Assembly (NCBI RefSeq): GCF_030160295.1
Contig: NZ_BSOB01000004.1
Coordinates: forward strand, 1 to 64,000
Reading direction: 5' to 3'
Length of the DNA: 64,000 nt
Source of the DNA: Dyella acidisoli
GTDB lineage: Bacteria > Pseudomonadota > Gammaproteobacteria > Xanthomonadales > Rhodanobacteraceae
In this document: positions 27,247 through 36,089 of the stretch, in pieces
Numbering within the stretch: the stretch's first letter is position 1
Layout of the letters: each line of letters begins with the position of its first letter
Notes under the pieces: generated by a model
The model's input: only the letters and a program-made list of their open reading frames with translations
Databases searched by the model: none
What the model was told of the DNA's origin: nothing
Program-made: the position numbers and the translations under genes

Positions 27247-28236
27247 ATGCGATTCGCTTCTCTGTTATGCGGGCTGGTGCTGGCCGCAGGCACGACCGTG
27301 CCCGTCGCCGCCTCCGAAGCACCGGCCGCTCAAACCACCCAGATCGATCACATCCTGCTGTGGGGGCGTAGCATTGATCAAATAAATGGTGTCATGTCGG
27401 TGAAGCTCGGATTCCAGGTACTGCCGGGACGCGATCCGAACGGCGTTGCCAATCATTTTGTACGGATGCCCGATCGCAGCTATGTGGAATTGCTCGGCAT
27501 TACGCAGGCAAATCCGAAGTTGGACCCGGGCATGGATTCGGACCAAGCCGTCCTGCATGGCGGGCCGGGTTCGCGAAGCTGGGGTTTGCGGTCGTCGGCG
27601 CTTGACCAGATACGCGCCTTCTTGCAAGAGCAAGGCTTCAAACCCACACAGATGTTTTCGGCATCGCCCACGGATCCGGACGGTGCAGGCCCATCGAAAC
27701 CACCGCGCTGGCGGCTTTTCGCCTTCACTACGCAGCCGCTTTCGACCACTCTTTTCATCATCGACTACCCGCCTGAGGGACTCAAGCCGCACCCGGCGAT
27801 CGACGACAAGGTCATGCGCGAGCATCCCAATGGCGCAAAAGAAGTGTCTGCCTTCTGGCTACTCTCGGCGAATGCCGACTCAGAGCGCAAGCAATTCGAG
27901 CGCATGGGTTTTGCAGGTTCGGTTCCTGTGCGCATGCCTCAAGTAGCGGCGAGCGGCTTTTGTGTTCCCGTCGGCAGCAAGCGCATTTATGTGCTGCAGC
28001 CGGATGGCGCAGGCACGGCTGCCGATGCCTTGCACAGCGGTGGCCCGCAAGTGTTCGGTGTAAGCATCGGTGTTGAAGATCTGGCTCTGGCTAAAAGACG
28101 TGTCGAGCGTGGATATGAAACGACACTTGCGAATTACAAGGGATTGATGGGCGATTCATTCCTGGCTCCAACGCAGAATGATCTCGGCGTGTGGATGGAA
28201 TTCCACGCCATGGCCGCCGATAGGCCGTGTGGCTGA
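27247..28236 (+). CDS. Exported VOC/glyoxalase-like protein
   Basis: A 329-residue protein with a signal peptide (cleavage near PVAASEA) and vicinal-oxygen-chelate type sequence: TTQIDHILLWGRSIDQI at the start of the mature part matches the opening strand and helix of glyoxalase-like folds, and a second half begins near KEVSAFWLLSANA. The conserved N-terminal His (QIDHILLW) could be a metal ligand. Substrate is unknown; similar exported proteins are annotated as glyoxalase-like domain proteins. I chose the ATG at 27247, preceded by CAGGAGTC, because it begins directly at the signal peptide; a longer reading from 27169 would hide it. It converges with the regulator gene 6 bp downstream. Confidence 0.75.
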   Translation: MRFASLLCGLVLAAGTTVPVAASEAPAAQTTQIDHILLWGRSIDQINGVMSVKLGFQVLPGRDPNGVANHFVRMPDRSYVELLGITQANPKLDPGMDSDQAVLHGGPGSRSWGLRSSALDQIRAFLQEQGFKPTQMFSASPTDPDGAGPSKPPRWRLFAFTTQPLSTTLFIIDYPPEGLKPHPAIDDKVMREHPNGAKEVSAFWLLSANADSERKQFERMGFAGSVPVRMPQVAASGFCVPVGSKRIYVLQPDGAGTAADALHSGGPQVFGVSIGVEDLALAKRRVERGYETTLANYKGLMGDSFLAPTQNDLGVWMEFHAMAADRPCG

Positions 28237-28242
28237 AGAAGG

Positions 28243-29061
28243 TCAGGCAGCGGCCAGCTTTGCGCAAACCGCTGCCGTGTGGGCGTCGGCGGGAAAGGAC
28301 GATTCGATGCGAAGTTCAGCCAATGTCACATCGCGTGGCATGGAGAACGTTGTAATGGTTTCGAAGAAGCGCAACTCGCCTTCGCTGCTTTGAAAAACGA
28401 ACGTGAACACGGGTGTTTGCGTTCGCTGCAGATCGCGGAAGCGCCAATGTTCGGGTACGTCGGGATACTGCATCACTTGCTGCAATAGATGCTGCGTTAT
28501 CTGATCCGATGGCGCCATGGCGATTTCGTCATGCAGATGGCGAATGAATTTCTCTGCAACCTCCGGCCAGTTCAGCATGACGGAGCGAACGTCTTCCGGA
28601 TCGAACACCTGATGCAACAAGTTCGTATGCTTGCTTTGACGCCCCTGCATCAGCAAATTACCGATCCGGACGGCGGCCTGGTTGGTCATCAACACATTCC
28701 AATGGCGATCGAGCACGAACGCCGGATACGGTTCCTGATGCGTGATAGTGAGGTCGACGGCCTGCCGCATCCATTCCAGCGCAGGCGTCGCCAGCGGATT
28801 TTCCGGGTATTGCGGCGCATAGCCGCCGGTCAGCAATAACACATTGCGCTCACGCAGCGGCATCTCCAGCACGTCAGCGAGACGACAAAGCATGTCTCGG
28901 CTCGCTTGCGCCTTGCCCGTTTCGACATAGCTGAGATGTCGAGCAGACAGATTTGCTCTCAGCGCGAGATCAAGCTGACTTATACGCCGAGCTTCCCGCC
29001 ATGAACGCAATAGCACGCCGATAGGTGACTTGTTATCGCCTGCGGTTTCTTGTGACTTCAT
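28243..29061 (-). CDS. MmyB-type helix-turn-helix regulator
   Basis: A 272-residue regulator with an XRE helix-turn-helix at about residues 14-70 (SWREARRISQLDLALRAN; HLSYVETGKAQASR) followed by the MmyB-like ligand-binding domain typical of this actinobacterial/proteobacterial family (PYPAFVLDRHWNVLMTN, DPEDVRSVMLNW). Such proteins often repress or activate a neighbouring oxidoreductase gene. The gene converges on the VOC gene, so its target may instead lie upstream, where only a decayed LysR/isochorismatase remnant is found. The start ATG is followed by a short polar leader. Confidence 0.9.
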   Translation of the reverse strand: MKSQETAGDNKSPIGVLLRSWREARRISQLDLALRANLSARHLSYVETGKAQASRDMLCRLADVLEMPLRERNVLLLTGGYAPQYPENPLATPALEWMRQAVDLTITHQEPYPAFVLDRHWNVLMTNQAAVRIGNLLMQGRQSKHTNLLHQVFDPEDVRSVMLNWPEVAEKFIRHLHDEIAMAPSDQITQHLLQQVMQYPDVPEHWRFRDLQRTQTPVFTFVFQSSEGELRFFETITTFSMPRDVTLAELRIESSFPADAHTAAVCAKLAAA

Positions 29062-29209
29062 GTACCGTGCTCTCGATCAGGTGAGTTTGCGGCCTGCAAC
29101 GCGCGCTTGTTGATGCAGACGTCAGCGCGGTCTGCTCACGACAGGTTATTGCCACACGGCTCACCCGACCATGTGACGAAATGCATGTTTGCATGCGTAG
29201 ACCTTCAAG

Positions 29210-29410
29210 CTAAAGCGACACAGCTCCAGGTAACTCAGTCGCAAGGTGATCAAGGAAGGCATTGACGGAAGGCAAGCGGCCATGGCGATAGGGCATCAGC
29301 GCCGTCAAGGTGGAATCTCGAGCTATCCACTCGGGCAGCACTCGGCGAAGGGCACCGGCTTTCACTTCCGCGCGACATGTATATCCCGGCAGTGCGACGA
29401 TACCAAGGTC
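29210..29410 (-). pseudogene. LysR-family regulator, C-terminal remnant
   Basis: On the minus strand, the last 66 codons of a LysR-type regulator remain: DLGIVALPGY is the typical end of the effector-binding domain, followed by LRRVLPEW and a normal C-terminus (FLDHLATELP) with stop at 29210. Upstream the homology stops abruptly at about 29410, where sequence of an isochorismatase gene begins on the opposite strand. The DNA-binding half is absent. Confidence 0.7.
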
Positions 29411-29416
29411 ATTCCG

Positions 29417-29731
29417 GGAACGGATCGAAACAAGCTGATCTTCGCCGGCATCTCGCTGGAAGTTTGCGCCGCATTTCCGGCCATCACCGCGGTGGGCAAA
29501 GCACTCGACGCGTACGTCGCCGTCGATGCATCCGGCACGTTCTCCGAAACCAAGCGCCAGGTTGGTCTGATGCGTATGCAGCAGGCGGGTGTGATTCTTT
29601 CTGACTACGCGACGCTCATGGTCGAGATCTTGAAGGACAACGCGCGACCGGAAGCTCTCGAAGTCTATGCGGCCATGGATATGGGCTGGGCGAAGCTGGT
29701 TGGGCAACTCGCTCAAGCCTATGGCAAGTAA
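29417..29731 (+). pseudogene. Isochorismatase-family hydrolase (YcaC-like), C-terminal remnant
   Basis: About 104 codons matching the second half of YcaC-like cysteine hydrolases: RNKLIFAGISLEVCAAFPAI includes the catalytic Cys, and YVAVDASGTFSETKR and QQAGVILSDYATL follow to a normal end QLAQAYGK. The N-terminal half with the catalytic Asp and Lys is missing, so the product would not be active. The reading can be extended back to an ATG at 29246, but that part is only antisense of the LysR remnant. Confidence 0.75.
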
Positions 29732-29749
29732 CCAGGTGGTGAAGGATGA

Positions 29750-30334
29750 CTAATCATCCTTCATAGCGGCGCCTCGTATGAGAGTCGGCCATTTGAGGTA
29801 ATGCGGCGTGTTCTTGCTCCATCGCAGAGAAGAGTAGCCTCCTAGCAATCTATGGCCGACCCATCTTGAGTCCACGACCGGTTCGCGATTTGGAATATTG
29901 CCTAAAAGCAATCGCCCCATTAGGTGCACCCATTGCGTCTCAGAAATGGGGCGAACTCCGTATGCGTGAAGCGATCGACCGCTATCGAAAAAATCCAGGT
30001 CAATACCAAGATAGCGATCAGCCCACCTTGTCACTTCACCAATCTGTCCAGGTTTCACGACAAGATCGGCCATAGGTATGTGTCTTACTCGGCGCCCCTG
30101 CGTGAGGATCGAATGCATGGCCAACTCTTCATTGGGAGAAAGTCGGGCCAGCTGATCTCTAAACCACGCATGCGTAACTCCTGCCAGAGGAACTCGAACA
30201 GGTGTACGCAGATCCTCAACGGACTGCGGTACATAAACGTACCTTGAAAAGTGAGCGTCCCAGCCATCTCCCACATCGGCTAGCCATCTAGGCACGAGAC
30301 TGATGGGATGTACGTCTAGATTCATGTCTTTCAT
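29750..30334 (-). CDS. Small protein with DxD and SxH motifs (primase-polymerase-like?), dGTPase partner
   Basis: A 194-residue soluble protein whose ATG overlaps the dGTPase stop by four bases, so it is translationally coupled to it. The central part reads YLGIDLDFFD, then SGRSLHAYG, then PVVDSRWVGHRLL and SLRWSKNTP. The order DxD, SxH, hD is that of the archaeo-eukaryotic primase (AEP/prim-pol) catalytic core, and the protein might be a minimal AEP-like enzyme. The spacing between DxD and SxH is shorter than usual, so this is a tentative reading and it could be an unrelated nuclease-like or unknown fold. No signal peptide or membrane segment. Its conserved pairing with a nucleotide-depleting enzyme would fit a phage-defence role, which is inference. 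Confidence 0.45.
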   Translation of the reverse strand: MKDMNLDVHPISLVPRWLADVGDGWDAHFSRYVYVPQSVEDLRTPVRVPLAGVTHAWFRDQLARLSPNEELAMHSILTQGRRVRHIPMADLVVKPGQIGEVTRWADRYLGIDLDFFDSGRSLHAYGVRPISETQWVHLMGRLLLGNIPNREPVVDSRWVGHRLLGGYSSLRWSKNTPHYLKWPTLIRGAAMKDD

Positions 30335-31845
30335 ATGTATCGAGGGCCGCCGGCATAAAGGCGCTGAAAGCTGGCAATTGCGTAGTCGTCGGTCATACCT
30401 GAGACATAGTCAACCAGAAGGTGTGTACGCGCAAACCATTCCCCAAACTCGCGCTCCTCGCTGGTTCCACTATTCACGTCCGTCGCGTACCGATAAGCGA
30501 GAACCTGTTTCTTACCCAGGAAACTACATAGGGTTGGAGCAAGGATGTGCTCCGGATTTTTCACATGCTTCCCTGTGATCAGTTCATACGCTTGATTGGA
30601 TGGCAGATCCAAAAGTGCACCAAACCGGTCAAGAATGCCGGTGATGACCTCAAACGCCAAAAGCTCCCGCTGGCGGACAACACGACTCGTATATAGATGC
30701 TCCGTGGAGAAATCTTTGACGGCACCGAGTATCTGTTTCGCCGTGTCACATCTGTCGAGCAGATCAAAGTATAAACCTTTGAGTATGTCTTCCTGATGTT
30801 GGATGAATAGATTTGCCGCTTCGTTGACCAACGTGTTAGTTACGTCGGTCCTGAACTTCACGTACCAGGCAAATCGTGATTCATTTTCTACCGTGGCATC
30901 GGCGTCTTCAGGAAGATTCGAGAGAATTTTGCTGACAGCTCCGCTTGTTGTTCCACCAAGTTTTTTGCGTAACCAGTCGACAAAATCGTGGCCTCTGATG
31001 ACGTTCTTTTCGAAAGCATCTTCTATATCGCTGAGGCAATAGGATATATCGTCAGATGCTTCCATCAGGTAAGCGAGAGGGTGTCGCGTACCAACATTCA
31101 TCTCCAATGCGGAGTACACCCCCTTAATAACCTCTTCTTCACTATAAAAAGCCCCAGCCTTTTTAATGGTTTTGCCATCGCGTTTCTGTCCAACATGATC
31201 CGGCGTCCATGGATATTTGAGCATCGCGGCTAGCTGGGTATGGGTCAGATTGTAGCCATGCTCGTCCTTGACCCATTGCAATTTTGTCGCAATTCGAAAA
31301 CCCTGGGGATTGCCATCGAAGTGTCGAAAATCACGGTAAAGCGATTCGAATTTGGTCCGCTTGTTCTTTGAGAACTTAGCGCAAAACTTGTCCTGGTGAT
31401 TTTCGAACCAAGCTTGCAGGGTGCTCTCGCCGAAATGGCCAAATGGCGGATTGCCAAGATCGTGCATGAGGCAGGCAACTTCAACAAAGGTCACCACAGC
31501 GCTCGACACATCCAATGTCTCTTCATTCCCCAATGGCCCAAGCCAACCTTTTTTCAGCATTTCTCTAGCAGCGACATCTGCGAGATAGCGCCCAACAGAT
31601 GCAACTTCCAGTGAATGAGTCAGGCGTGTTCGAACCGACGCATTCAACTCTTGATCGAAGACCTGAGTCTTTGATTGAAGGCGTCGAAATGCATTGGAGA
31701 AAAGAATACGGCCTCGATCGCTCGCTGCTTCAATCGAAAGCGTCTGGTTGCGATTGGACTGCGATGGTCTGAAGCGGGTGACTTGAAGCAACTTTTGATA
31801 CCGCGCAGCGATATCCTGCTCTGGATTTTTCTTTGCACGCGCCAT
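30331..31845 (-). CDS. dGTP triphosphohydrolase (HD-domain dGTPase)
   Basis: A 504-residue HD-superfamily enzyme that should convert dGTP to deoxyguanosine and triphosphate. The metal-binding set is visible as His77 (RTRLTHSLEV), His128-Asp129 (CLMHDLGNPPFGHFGE, also His137), and a later Asp in LMEASDDISYCLSDIEDAFE. The N-terminus DRGRILFSNAFRRLQSKTQVF is the classic dGTPase opening. I chose the ATG at 31845, preceded by AAAGGGG, over a longer reading from 32013 whose extra residues are unlike the family. It leads a two-gene operon with the DxD/SxH protein. Dgt-type enzymes are housekeeping in some species and anti-phage defence proteins in others; the linked accessory gene and region point to the latter. 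A symbol is left out because it may not be the housekeeping dgt. Confidence 0.9.
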   Translation of the reverse strand: MARAKKNPEQDIAARYQKLLQVTRFRPSQSNRNQTLSIEAASDRGRILFSNAFRRLQSKTQVFDQELNASVRTRLTHSLEVASVGRYLADVAAREMLKKGWLGPLGNEETLDVSSAVVTFVEVACLMHDLGNPPFGHFGESTLQAWFENHQDKFCAKFSKNKRTKFESLYRDFRHFDGNPQGFRIATKLQWVKDEHGYNLTHTQLAAMLKYPWTPDHVGQKRDGKTIKKAGAFYSEEEVIKGVYSALEMNVGTRHPLAYLMEASDDISYCLSDIEDAFEKNVIRGHDFVDWLRKKLGGTTSGAVSKILSNLPEDADATVENESRFAWYVKFRTDVTNTLVNEAANLFIQHQEDILKGLYFDLLDRCDTAKQILGAVKDFSTEHLYTSRVVRQRELLAFEVITGILDRFGALLDLPSNQAYELITGKHVKNPEHILAPTLCSFLGKKQVLAYRYATDVNSGTSEEREFGEWFARTHLLVDYVSGMTDDYAIASFQRLYAGGPRYI

Positions 31846-32013
31846 CGAATGACCCCTTTGACGTGATAGGCAATGAGTGATTCCACAATTGGCGAAGTTG
31901 TACACCCCATCCGAAAATGTCCATTTCAGCGAAGTCGCCAATGACTCTGTTTTTCGGCCAGCACGCACTGCAAAGCTTAACGAATATGACCCTCTTCCGA
32001 ACGTCTCGTCCAA

Positions 32014-32367
32014 CGCTATCGTTCGGCGTTACGACTTATCAGCCACTTTTTTACCGAATCGCGTCAGGCTGAGCTAAATAATGATGAGACAACATTCCCC
32101 CGGGCATTCGCATTCCGACGAAGCCGCTTTCGACGTCCCGTTAACGTGATTTACGCCATACTACAAAAACAAGTGAGTCGCCAAACTCAACGTGTACGGG
32201 GTCAACTAAGTTCTATTAGTGGTGCGAAAGGGCTCCCCTTTCGCGGGGTGAGTGAGTGCGCCGGACAATAAGGGATTGTATGTGGCGCTGTAGGTAAGCG
32301 AATTTGCGTCCGACGCGCATTGCCTCTAGCGGTCGCTAGAGCTGCGCCAAACGAAGGAGTGCAGATT
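32014..32367. other. Intergenic region with a 9-bp hairpin
   Basis: No gene can be supported here. A perfect hairpin GCGAAAGGG/CCCTTTCGC lies at 32224-32244 with a 3-nt loop but no T-tract, so it is not a convincing terminator. The dGTPase promoter (reading left) and the metallopeptidase promoter (reading right) should both lie in this space. AAGGAG at 32353 is the ribosome site of the gene to the right. Confidence 0.5.
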
Positions 32368-35214
32368 ATGGCCTTCATACTTTCTCCCGCTGTCCAAGTA
32401 GAACGCGACTCGACCGGCACCGTGAGGGGCCTCATGCATCTTGGGCAGCCCTATGTTGCTTCAGCACTCGTGCTGAACGCTCAAAGGCTCGCGGAAATAT
32501 ACCTTCAAGACGTAGCAACTATCTTTTCGATAGATCCTTCGTGGCTGACAGCCCTGTCCGCGACACCGTCCGATGCACTTGAAAACGTCGGCACTGAACT
32601 GCGATTCGGCCGTCAGGACACGATAACGGGCACGGCAACCGTAAGTTACCAGCAGACCCATTTCGGTCTGCCAGTCTGGGAAGCTGGGTTTACGGTGGCT
32701 ATGCTGAGTACACCTCTGCGCGCTACATCATCCCAAAGCGCGCTGCATGCAGTCATCGACGCCAGCAAACCGAACGCCGATGCAAAGTGCCTGCGCGGCC
32801 GCATCACTCCAGAGGAACTGTCAAAGTTGCTCAATATCGAGCGCGACAAGGAACAGGTTGTCATCAGCGCGGAAAGGCTGTGGATCTATCGCTACGACGC
32901 GGCGAAGCGCGTTCCGTCAGCGCCATCCAAGTCCAGCAATGGATTGCGCCCTGAGAAATCACCAACGCTGCCCTTGACTCCTCCTGATCCAGGCCTCGTC
33001 GATGGGCGGCATTACGTCGTGAAGGAGCTGCTGTTCGAATTGCCAGTGCTTCCGCGGTTTCCCCGCCTGCTATGGCGCGCGTTCATCGAAGTCACTACAT
33101 GCTCTGTGGTCTATCTGCGGGCGATGGCCGAGGCTTGGACAGGTAGCGTCTATGTCGCAGATCCGATCACAACAACCGGTGACACGACGATCACCGCCTG
33201 CTCCGCTGCGAGCGTTCTGGACCCGTTACGCACCAGTGTGACGTTACAGGGGCTCGTATCCGCAACGCCCCAAGGGCTCAATGGAAACTACGTTACAGTC
33301 GTGCAGCTCAGCGGGCCTAGTGCACCGCCGACCGTTACCCCGCCGCCGACCGACTTCACCTATTCGGTGCCAACTTCCGACTTCGCCGCTGTCTGTGCTT
33401 ACTATCACATCGACGAACTGTTCCGGTTGGTCGAGAGTTTTGGCTATTCGCCAATCACGAATTTCTTCTCTCAAAGAACGACATTTCCGTTGCCTGCAGG
33501 TTTCCTCAGCGAAACCGACGTCAATTCGCATTTCGTGCCCACTAGTAACGGTTGGGAGATAACCAGCGGCATAGAGCAGACTGGTTGCCCGGTTGGGATC
33601 GCAACAGACTGGCGCGTAACGATGCATGAGTTCGTCCACGGCATGTTGTACGAACGCACGGGGGATGCGGACCTCGGGTTTGCGCACAATGGCGGAGATG
33701 GGTTTGGTTCTATCTACATGGATCCGGGCTCGAAAGCACCGGACCGTGGCCTGTCCTTCCCATGGGTTCCTGAAGTTCCTCGGCGGCACGATCGCGATGT
33801 CTCGCTGGGATGGGCGTTTGGGGGGACGCAGGACGATGGTGCGGGTGGGTATCAAGCCGAAGAGATTCTGGCAACCGCGCTATTTCGCTTGTATCGATCG
33901 ACTGGTGGTGATTCGCCGTATTTCGACAAGCAGACGCTTGCATCGCGGTATGTGCTGCTGGTGATGACACACGGAATGGCTAGCCTGCCGCTTGCGTCCT
34001 CAACACCGACAACTGCCGAATCGTATGCTCAGGCACTGATGAATGCGGACGCAGGCCTCACGATACCGTATCAAACGATCGTATTTGGTGGGATGGTGAG
34101 CGTGCCCGGAGGCGCTATCGGAAAGGTCGTGCGCTGGGCCTTCGAGCAGCAGGGTCTCTACCAGCCAACCGGCGCTCCGACGCCGGTGAGTACACCGGGT
34201 GCACCGCCCGACGTGGATGTCTACATCGACAACGGTTTTGGTGGTCAATACAACTATCTCGAGGATTTCTGGGAGAACACCAATATATGGAACTTGCTCG
34301 CTCCGAATCCCTCAACGACTCCGACTGATCATCAGACGCCCATCGTGGGACAGACCAATTACGCGTACGTCAACATTAGCAATCGCGGCACTCAGCCGGC
34401 GAGCAGCGTGGTGGTGAGTGGGTACCATTGCAAACCATCAGCCGGCTTGCTTTGGCCAGATAACTGGCAGGCGATGACGACTACCTCGATCACGGTACCG
34501 GGAACCATCGCGCCAGGGGCGACGGTACTTGTGGGACCATTTGAGTGGACACCTTCGGAAATCGGCCATGAGTGCATGCTCATGTCTGTCTCCGCATCGG
34601 GTGACCTTAGCAATGCTGATCCCGCTTCAGGCCTTCCTTGTGCGACAGGACCGACACCTCATTGGCGGCTGGTGCCATTCGACAACAACATCGGACAGCG
34701 CAACGTCGCGCCGGTCGCGGGAGGCGGCGGCATCAAGGGCCTCATCGATTCTTTCAATCCGCGCCACTTCTGGGTGAACAATCCGTACGGTTTTGAAAGC
34801 AGGATGCAACTCGAAACCTTGATTCCGGATTGGCTGAGTCGACGTGGCTGGAGTTTTGCCTACGAAAACCCAGGTGGCAGTTCATTCTCGCTGCCATCGT
34901 ACGGCAGCCGTGAGGTGCTTTTGCGGTTGCGAGCTGGATCGGATTTCTCTCCGTCAGACGTACCTCGCACAGGAACCGGGTCGCGCATCGTCGTGCGCTT
35001 GATCGCCAATGGCATTCCAATTGGTGGGATGTCATATCTGATCGATCCGAACCTTATATCTCCCCCGCCCGAGACAAAAGGCAAAGGGGACAAGTGTTGC
35101 GCAGAAGAGGCGGAGGAGTTACTGAAGTGCTTGCGGATTTCAGCCCATGATGTCGAATCAGTTCGGATCAAACGAATCACTTTGGACATCAAGTTACGGG
35201 ACGATTGCGATTGA
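32368..35214 (+). CDS. Large HExxH metallopeptidase (M36/gluzincin-like) without visible export signal
   Basis: A 948-residue protein. Residues about 60-125 resemble an FTP-type propeptide (VSYQQTHFGLPVWEAGFTV). The catalytic region has His420-Glu421-Phe-Val-His424, and 20 residues further a GGDGFGSI segment stands where fungalysin/thermolysin-type enzymes have GEGWSD, so the third zinc ligand would be Asp444 rather than Glu. Later parts contain CARDB-like beta sequence (YVNISNRGTQPASSVVVSGY) and a C-terminal tail with a Cys pair (KGDKCCAEEAEELLKC). I chose the ATG at 32368 with AAGGAG 10 nt upstream. No signal peptide, lipobox or Tat motif is seen, which is odd for this type of protease. It is alone on its strand until the GNAT gene. 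The family call is by motif; the substrate is unknown. Confidence 0.7.
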   Translation: MAFILSPAVQVERDSTGTVRGLMHLGQPYVASALVLNAQRLAEIYLQDVATIFSIDPSWLTALSATPSDALENVGTELRFGRQDTITGTATVSYQQTHFGLPVWEAGFTVAMLSTPLRATSSQSALHAVIDASKPNADAKCLRGRITPEELSKLLNIERDKEQVVISAERLWIYRYDAAKRVPSAPSKSSNGLRPEKSPTLPLTPPDPGLVDGRHYVVKELLFELPVLPRFPRLLWRAFIEVTTCSVVYLRAMAEAWTGSVYVADPITTTGDTTITACSAASVLDPLRTSVTLQGLVSATPQGLNGNYVTVVQLSGPSAPPTVTPPPTDFTYSVPTSDFAAVCAYYHIDELFRLVESFGYSPITNFFSQRTTFPLPAGFLSETDVNSHFVPTSNGWEITSGIEQTGCPVGIATDWRVTMHEFVHGMLYERTGDADLGFAHNGGDGFGSIYMDPGSKAPDRGLSFPWVPEVPRRHDRDVSLGWAFGGTQDDGAGGYQAEEILATALFRLYRSTGGDSPYFDKQTLASRYVLLVMTHGMASLPLASSTPTTAESYAQALMNADAGLTIPYQTIVFGGMVSVPGGAIGKVVRWAFEQQGLYQPTGAPTPVSTPGAPPDVDVYIDNGFGGQYNYLEDFWENTNIWNLLAPNPSTTPTDHQTPIVGQTNYAYVNISNRGTQPASSVVVSGYHCKPSAGLLWPDNWQAMTTTSITVPGTIAPGATVLVGPFEWTPSEIGHECMLMSVSASGDLSNADPASGLPCATGPTPHWRLVPFDNNIGQRNVAPVAGGGGIKGLIDSFNPRHFWVNNPYGFESRMQLETLIPDWLSRRGWSFAYENPGGSSFSLPSYGSREVLLRLRAGSDFSPSDVPRTGTGSRIVVRLIANGIPIGGMSYLIDPNLISPPPETKGKGDKCCAEEAEELLKCLRISAHDVESVRIKRITLDIKLRDDCD

Positions 35215-35225
35215 ACCACCAAAAC

Positions 35226-35588
35226 TTATCTAAGATTCTTGTGCAATGCGTATAAGCCGGTGAAATTGGCTACGTGATGTGCAACAGCGATGCGCTTAGA
35301 GAACGAATCCAGGGGCACCTTCTGGAAAAGGGCATCGCTTAGGATCGAGATTGGTACTGCGGTCAATACCCGCAACGCCACGCACTCAATTTGATGCGTT
35401 GGATCTCGAATGTCGGTGTGCAATGGCAGGTGTTGCCGCACCGAGCCGAAGCAAATGGCACGTCTTGTTTGCGCGTCCTCGAAACTACGACACTGCGTTG
35501 GCTTTGGCACTAGTGGAATGGTCGACCCTGACCCCAGCTTCCATTCGCTGTATTTACGAGCATTGAGGGACTTCCCTTTGTTTAACAT
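35226..35588 (-). CDS. Doubtful 120-codon reading frame, possible mobile-element remnant
   Basis: An open frame encoding 120 residues with no recognised family. Near its 5' end the minus strand reads TGGGGTCAGGGTCGACCATT, a phrase that resembles sequence often flanking REP-associated transposase remnants in xanthomonads; a similar phrase (AGTGGGTCAGAGTGCGCTTT) occurs near 1541-1560. The C-terminal part looks moderately protein-like. It may be a pseudogene fragment rather than a working gene. The rest of the 425-bp gap shows nothing else. Confidence 0.2.
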   Translation of the reverse strand: MLNKGKSLNARKYSEWKLGSGSTIPLVPKPTQCRSFEDAQTRRAICFGSVRQHLPLHTDIRDPTHQIECVALRVLTAVPISILSDALFQKVPLDSFSKRIAVAHHVANFTGLYALHKNLR

Positions 35589-35639
35589 GTAGCAAAATGC
35601 CGATTTCTTCGGTTTAGATGCCTGCTTCGAAATCCGATC

Positions 35640-36089
35640 ATGACAATCACCGTGCGTCCTGCCATCGCAGACGATCTGCCGGCATTGCGAGCGCTGTTCT
35701 TGAATTCACGTCGTGAGACCTTCGCCTGGCAGCCGCCGGACGTGTTCCAGCTCGCTGATTTCGACACACAAACCCAGGGCGAACTGCTGCTCGTCGCTGA
35801 AGACGGCAGCGGGCGACTCTCCGGCTTCATCTCGGTATGGGAGCCTGACGGTTTCATACATCACCTGCACGTCGACCGGCAATTTTTTCGGCGTGGTGTC
35901 GGCCGTGCGCTGCTGCGCGTGCTGCCAGGCTGGCCTGAAACACGCTACAGGCTCAAGTGCCTGCGTTTGAACGAAGTGGCGCTGGCTTTCTATCGCACAT
36001 GCGGCTTCGTCGAGATCGGCTCAGGCATGTCGGGCGACGGCGAGTACCTGCTACTGGAGTCGGGTAGCGAGAGCGATTCAATTGTCTGA
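35640..36089 (+). CDS. GNAT-family N-acetyltransferase
   Basis: A 149-residue acetyltransferase of the GNAT fold. The opening ITVRPAIADDLPALRALF, the central IHHLHVDRQFFRRGVGRALL (acetyl-CoA-binding R/Q-x-x-G-x-G/A type loop, here RRGVGRA) and the C-terminal ALAFYRTCGFVEIG are characteristic. Substrate cannot be told; the length is typical of small-molecule acetyltransferases such as those acting on aminoacyl or antibiotic amines. It stands alone between two long intergenic spaces. Confidence 0.88.
   Translation: MTITVRPAIADDLPALRALFLNSRRETFAWQPPDVFQLADFDTQTQGELLLVAEDGSGRLSGFISVWEPDGFIHHLHVDRQFFRRGVGRALLRVLPGWPETRYRLKCLRLNEVALAFYRTCGFVEIGSGMSGDGEYLLLESGSESDSIV

Noticed and set aside
29246-29416. 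N-terminal part of a complete 161-residue isochorismatase reading
   Set aside because: This part is antisense to the LysR remnant and does not resemble the enzyme's first half; the Met at 29246 is chance.
32224-32244. Hairpin as terminator of the dGTPase or metallopeptidase gene
   Set aside because: It lies upstream of both start codons and has no T-tract on either strand.
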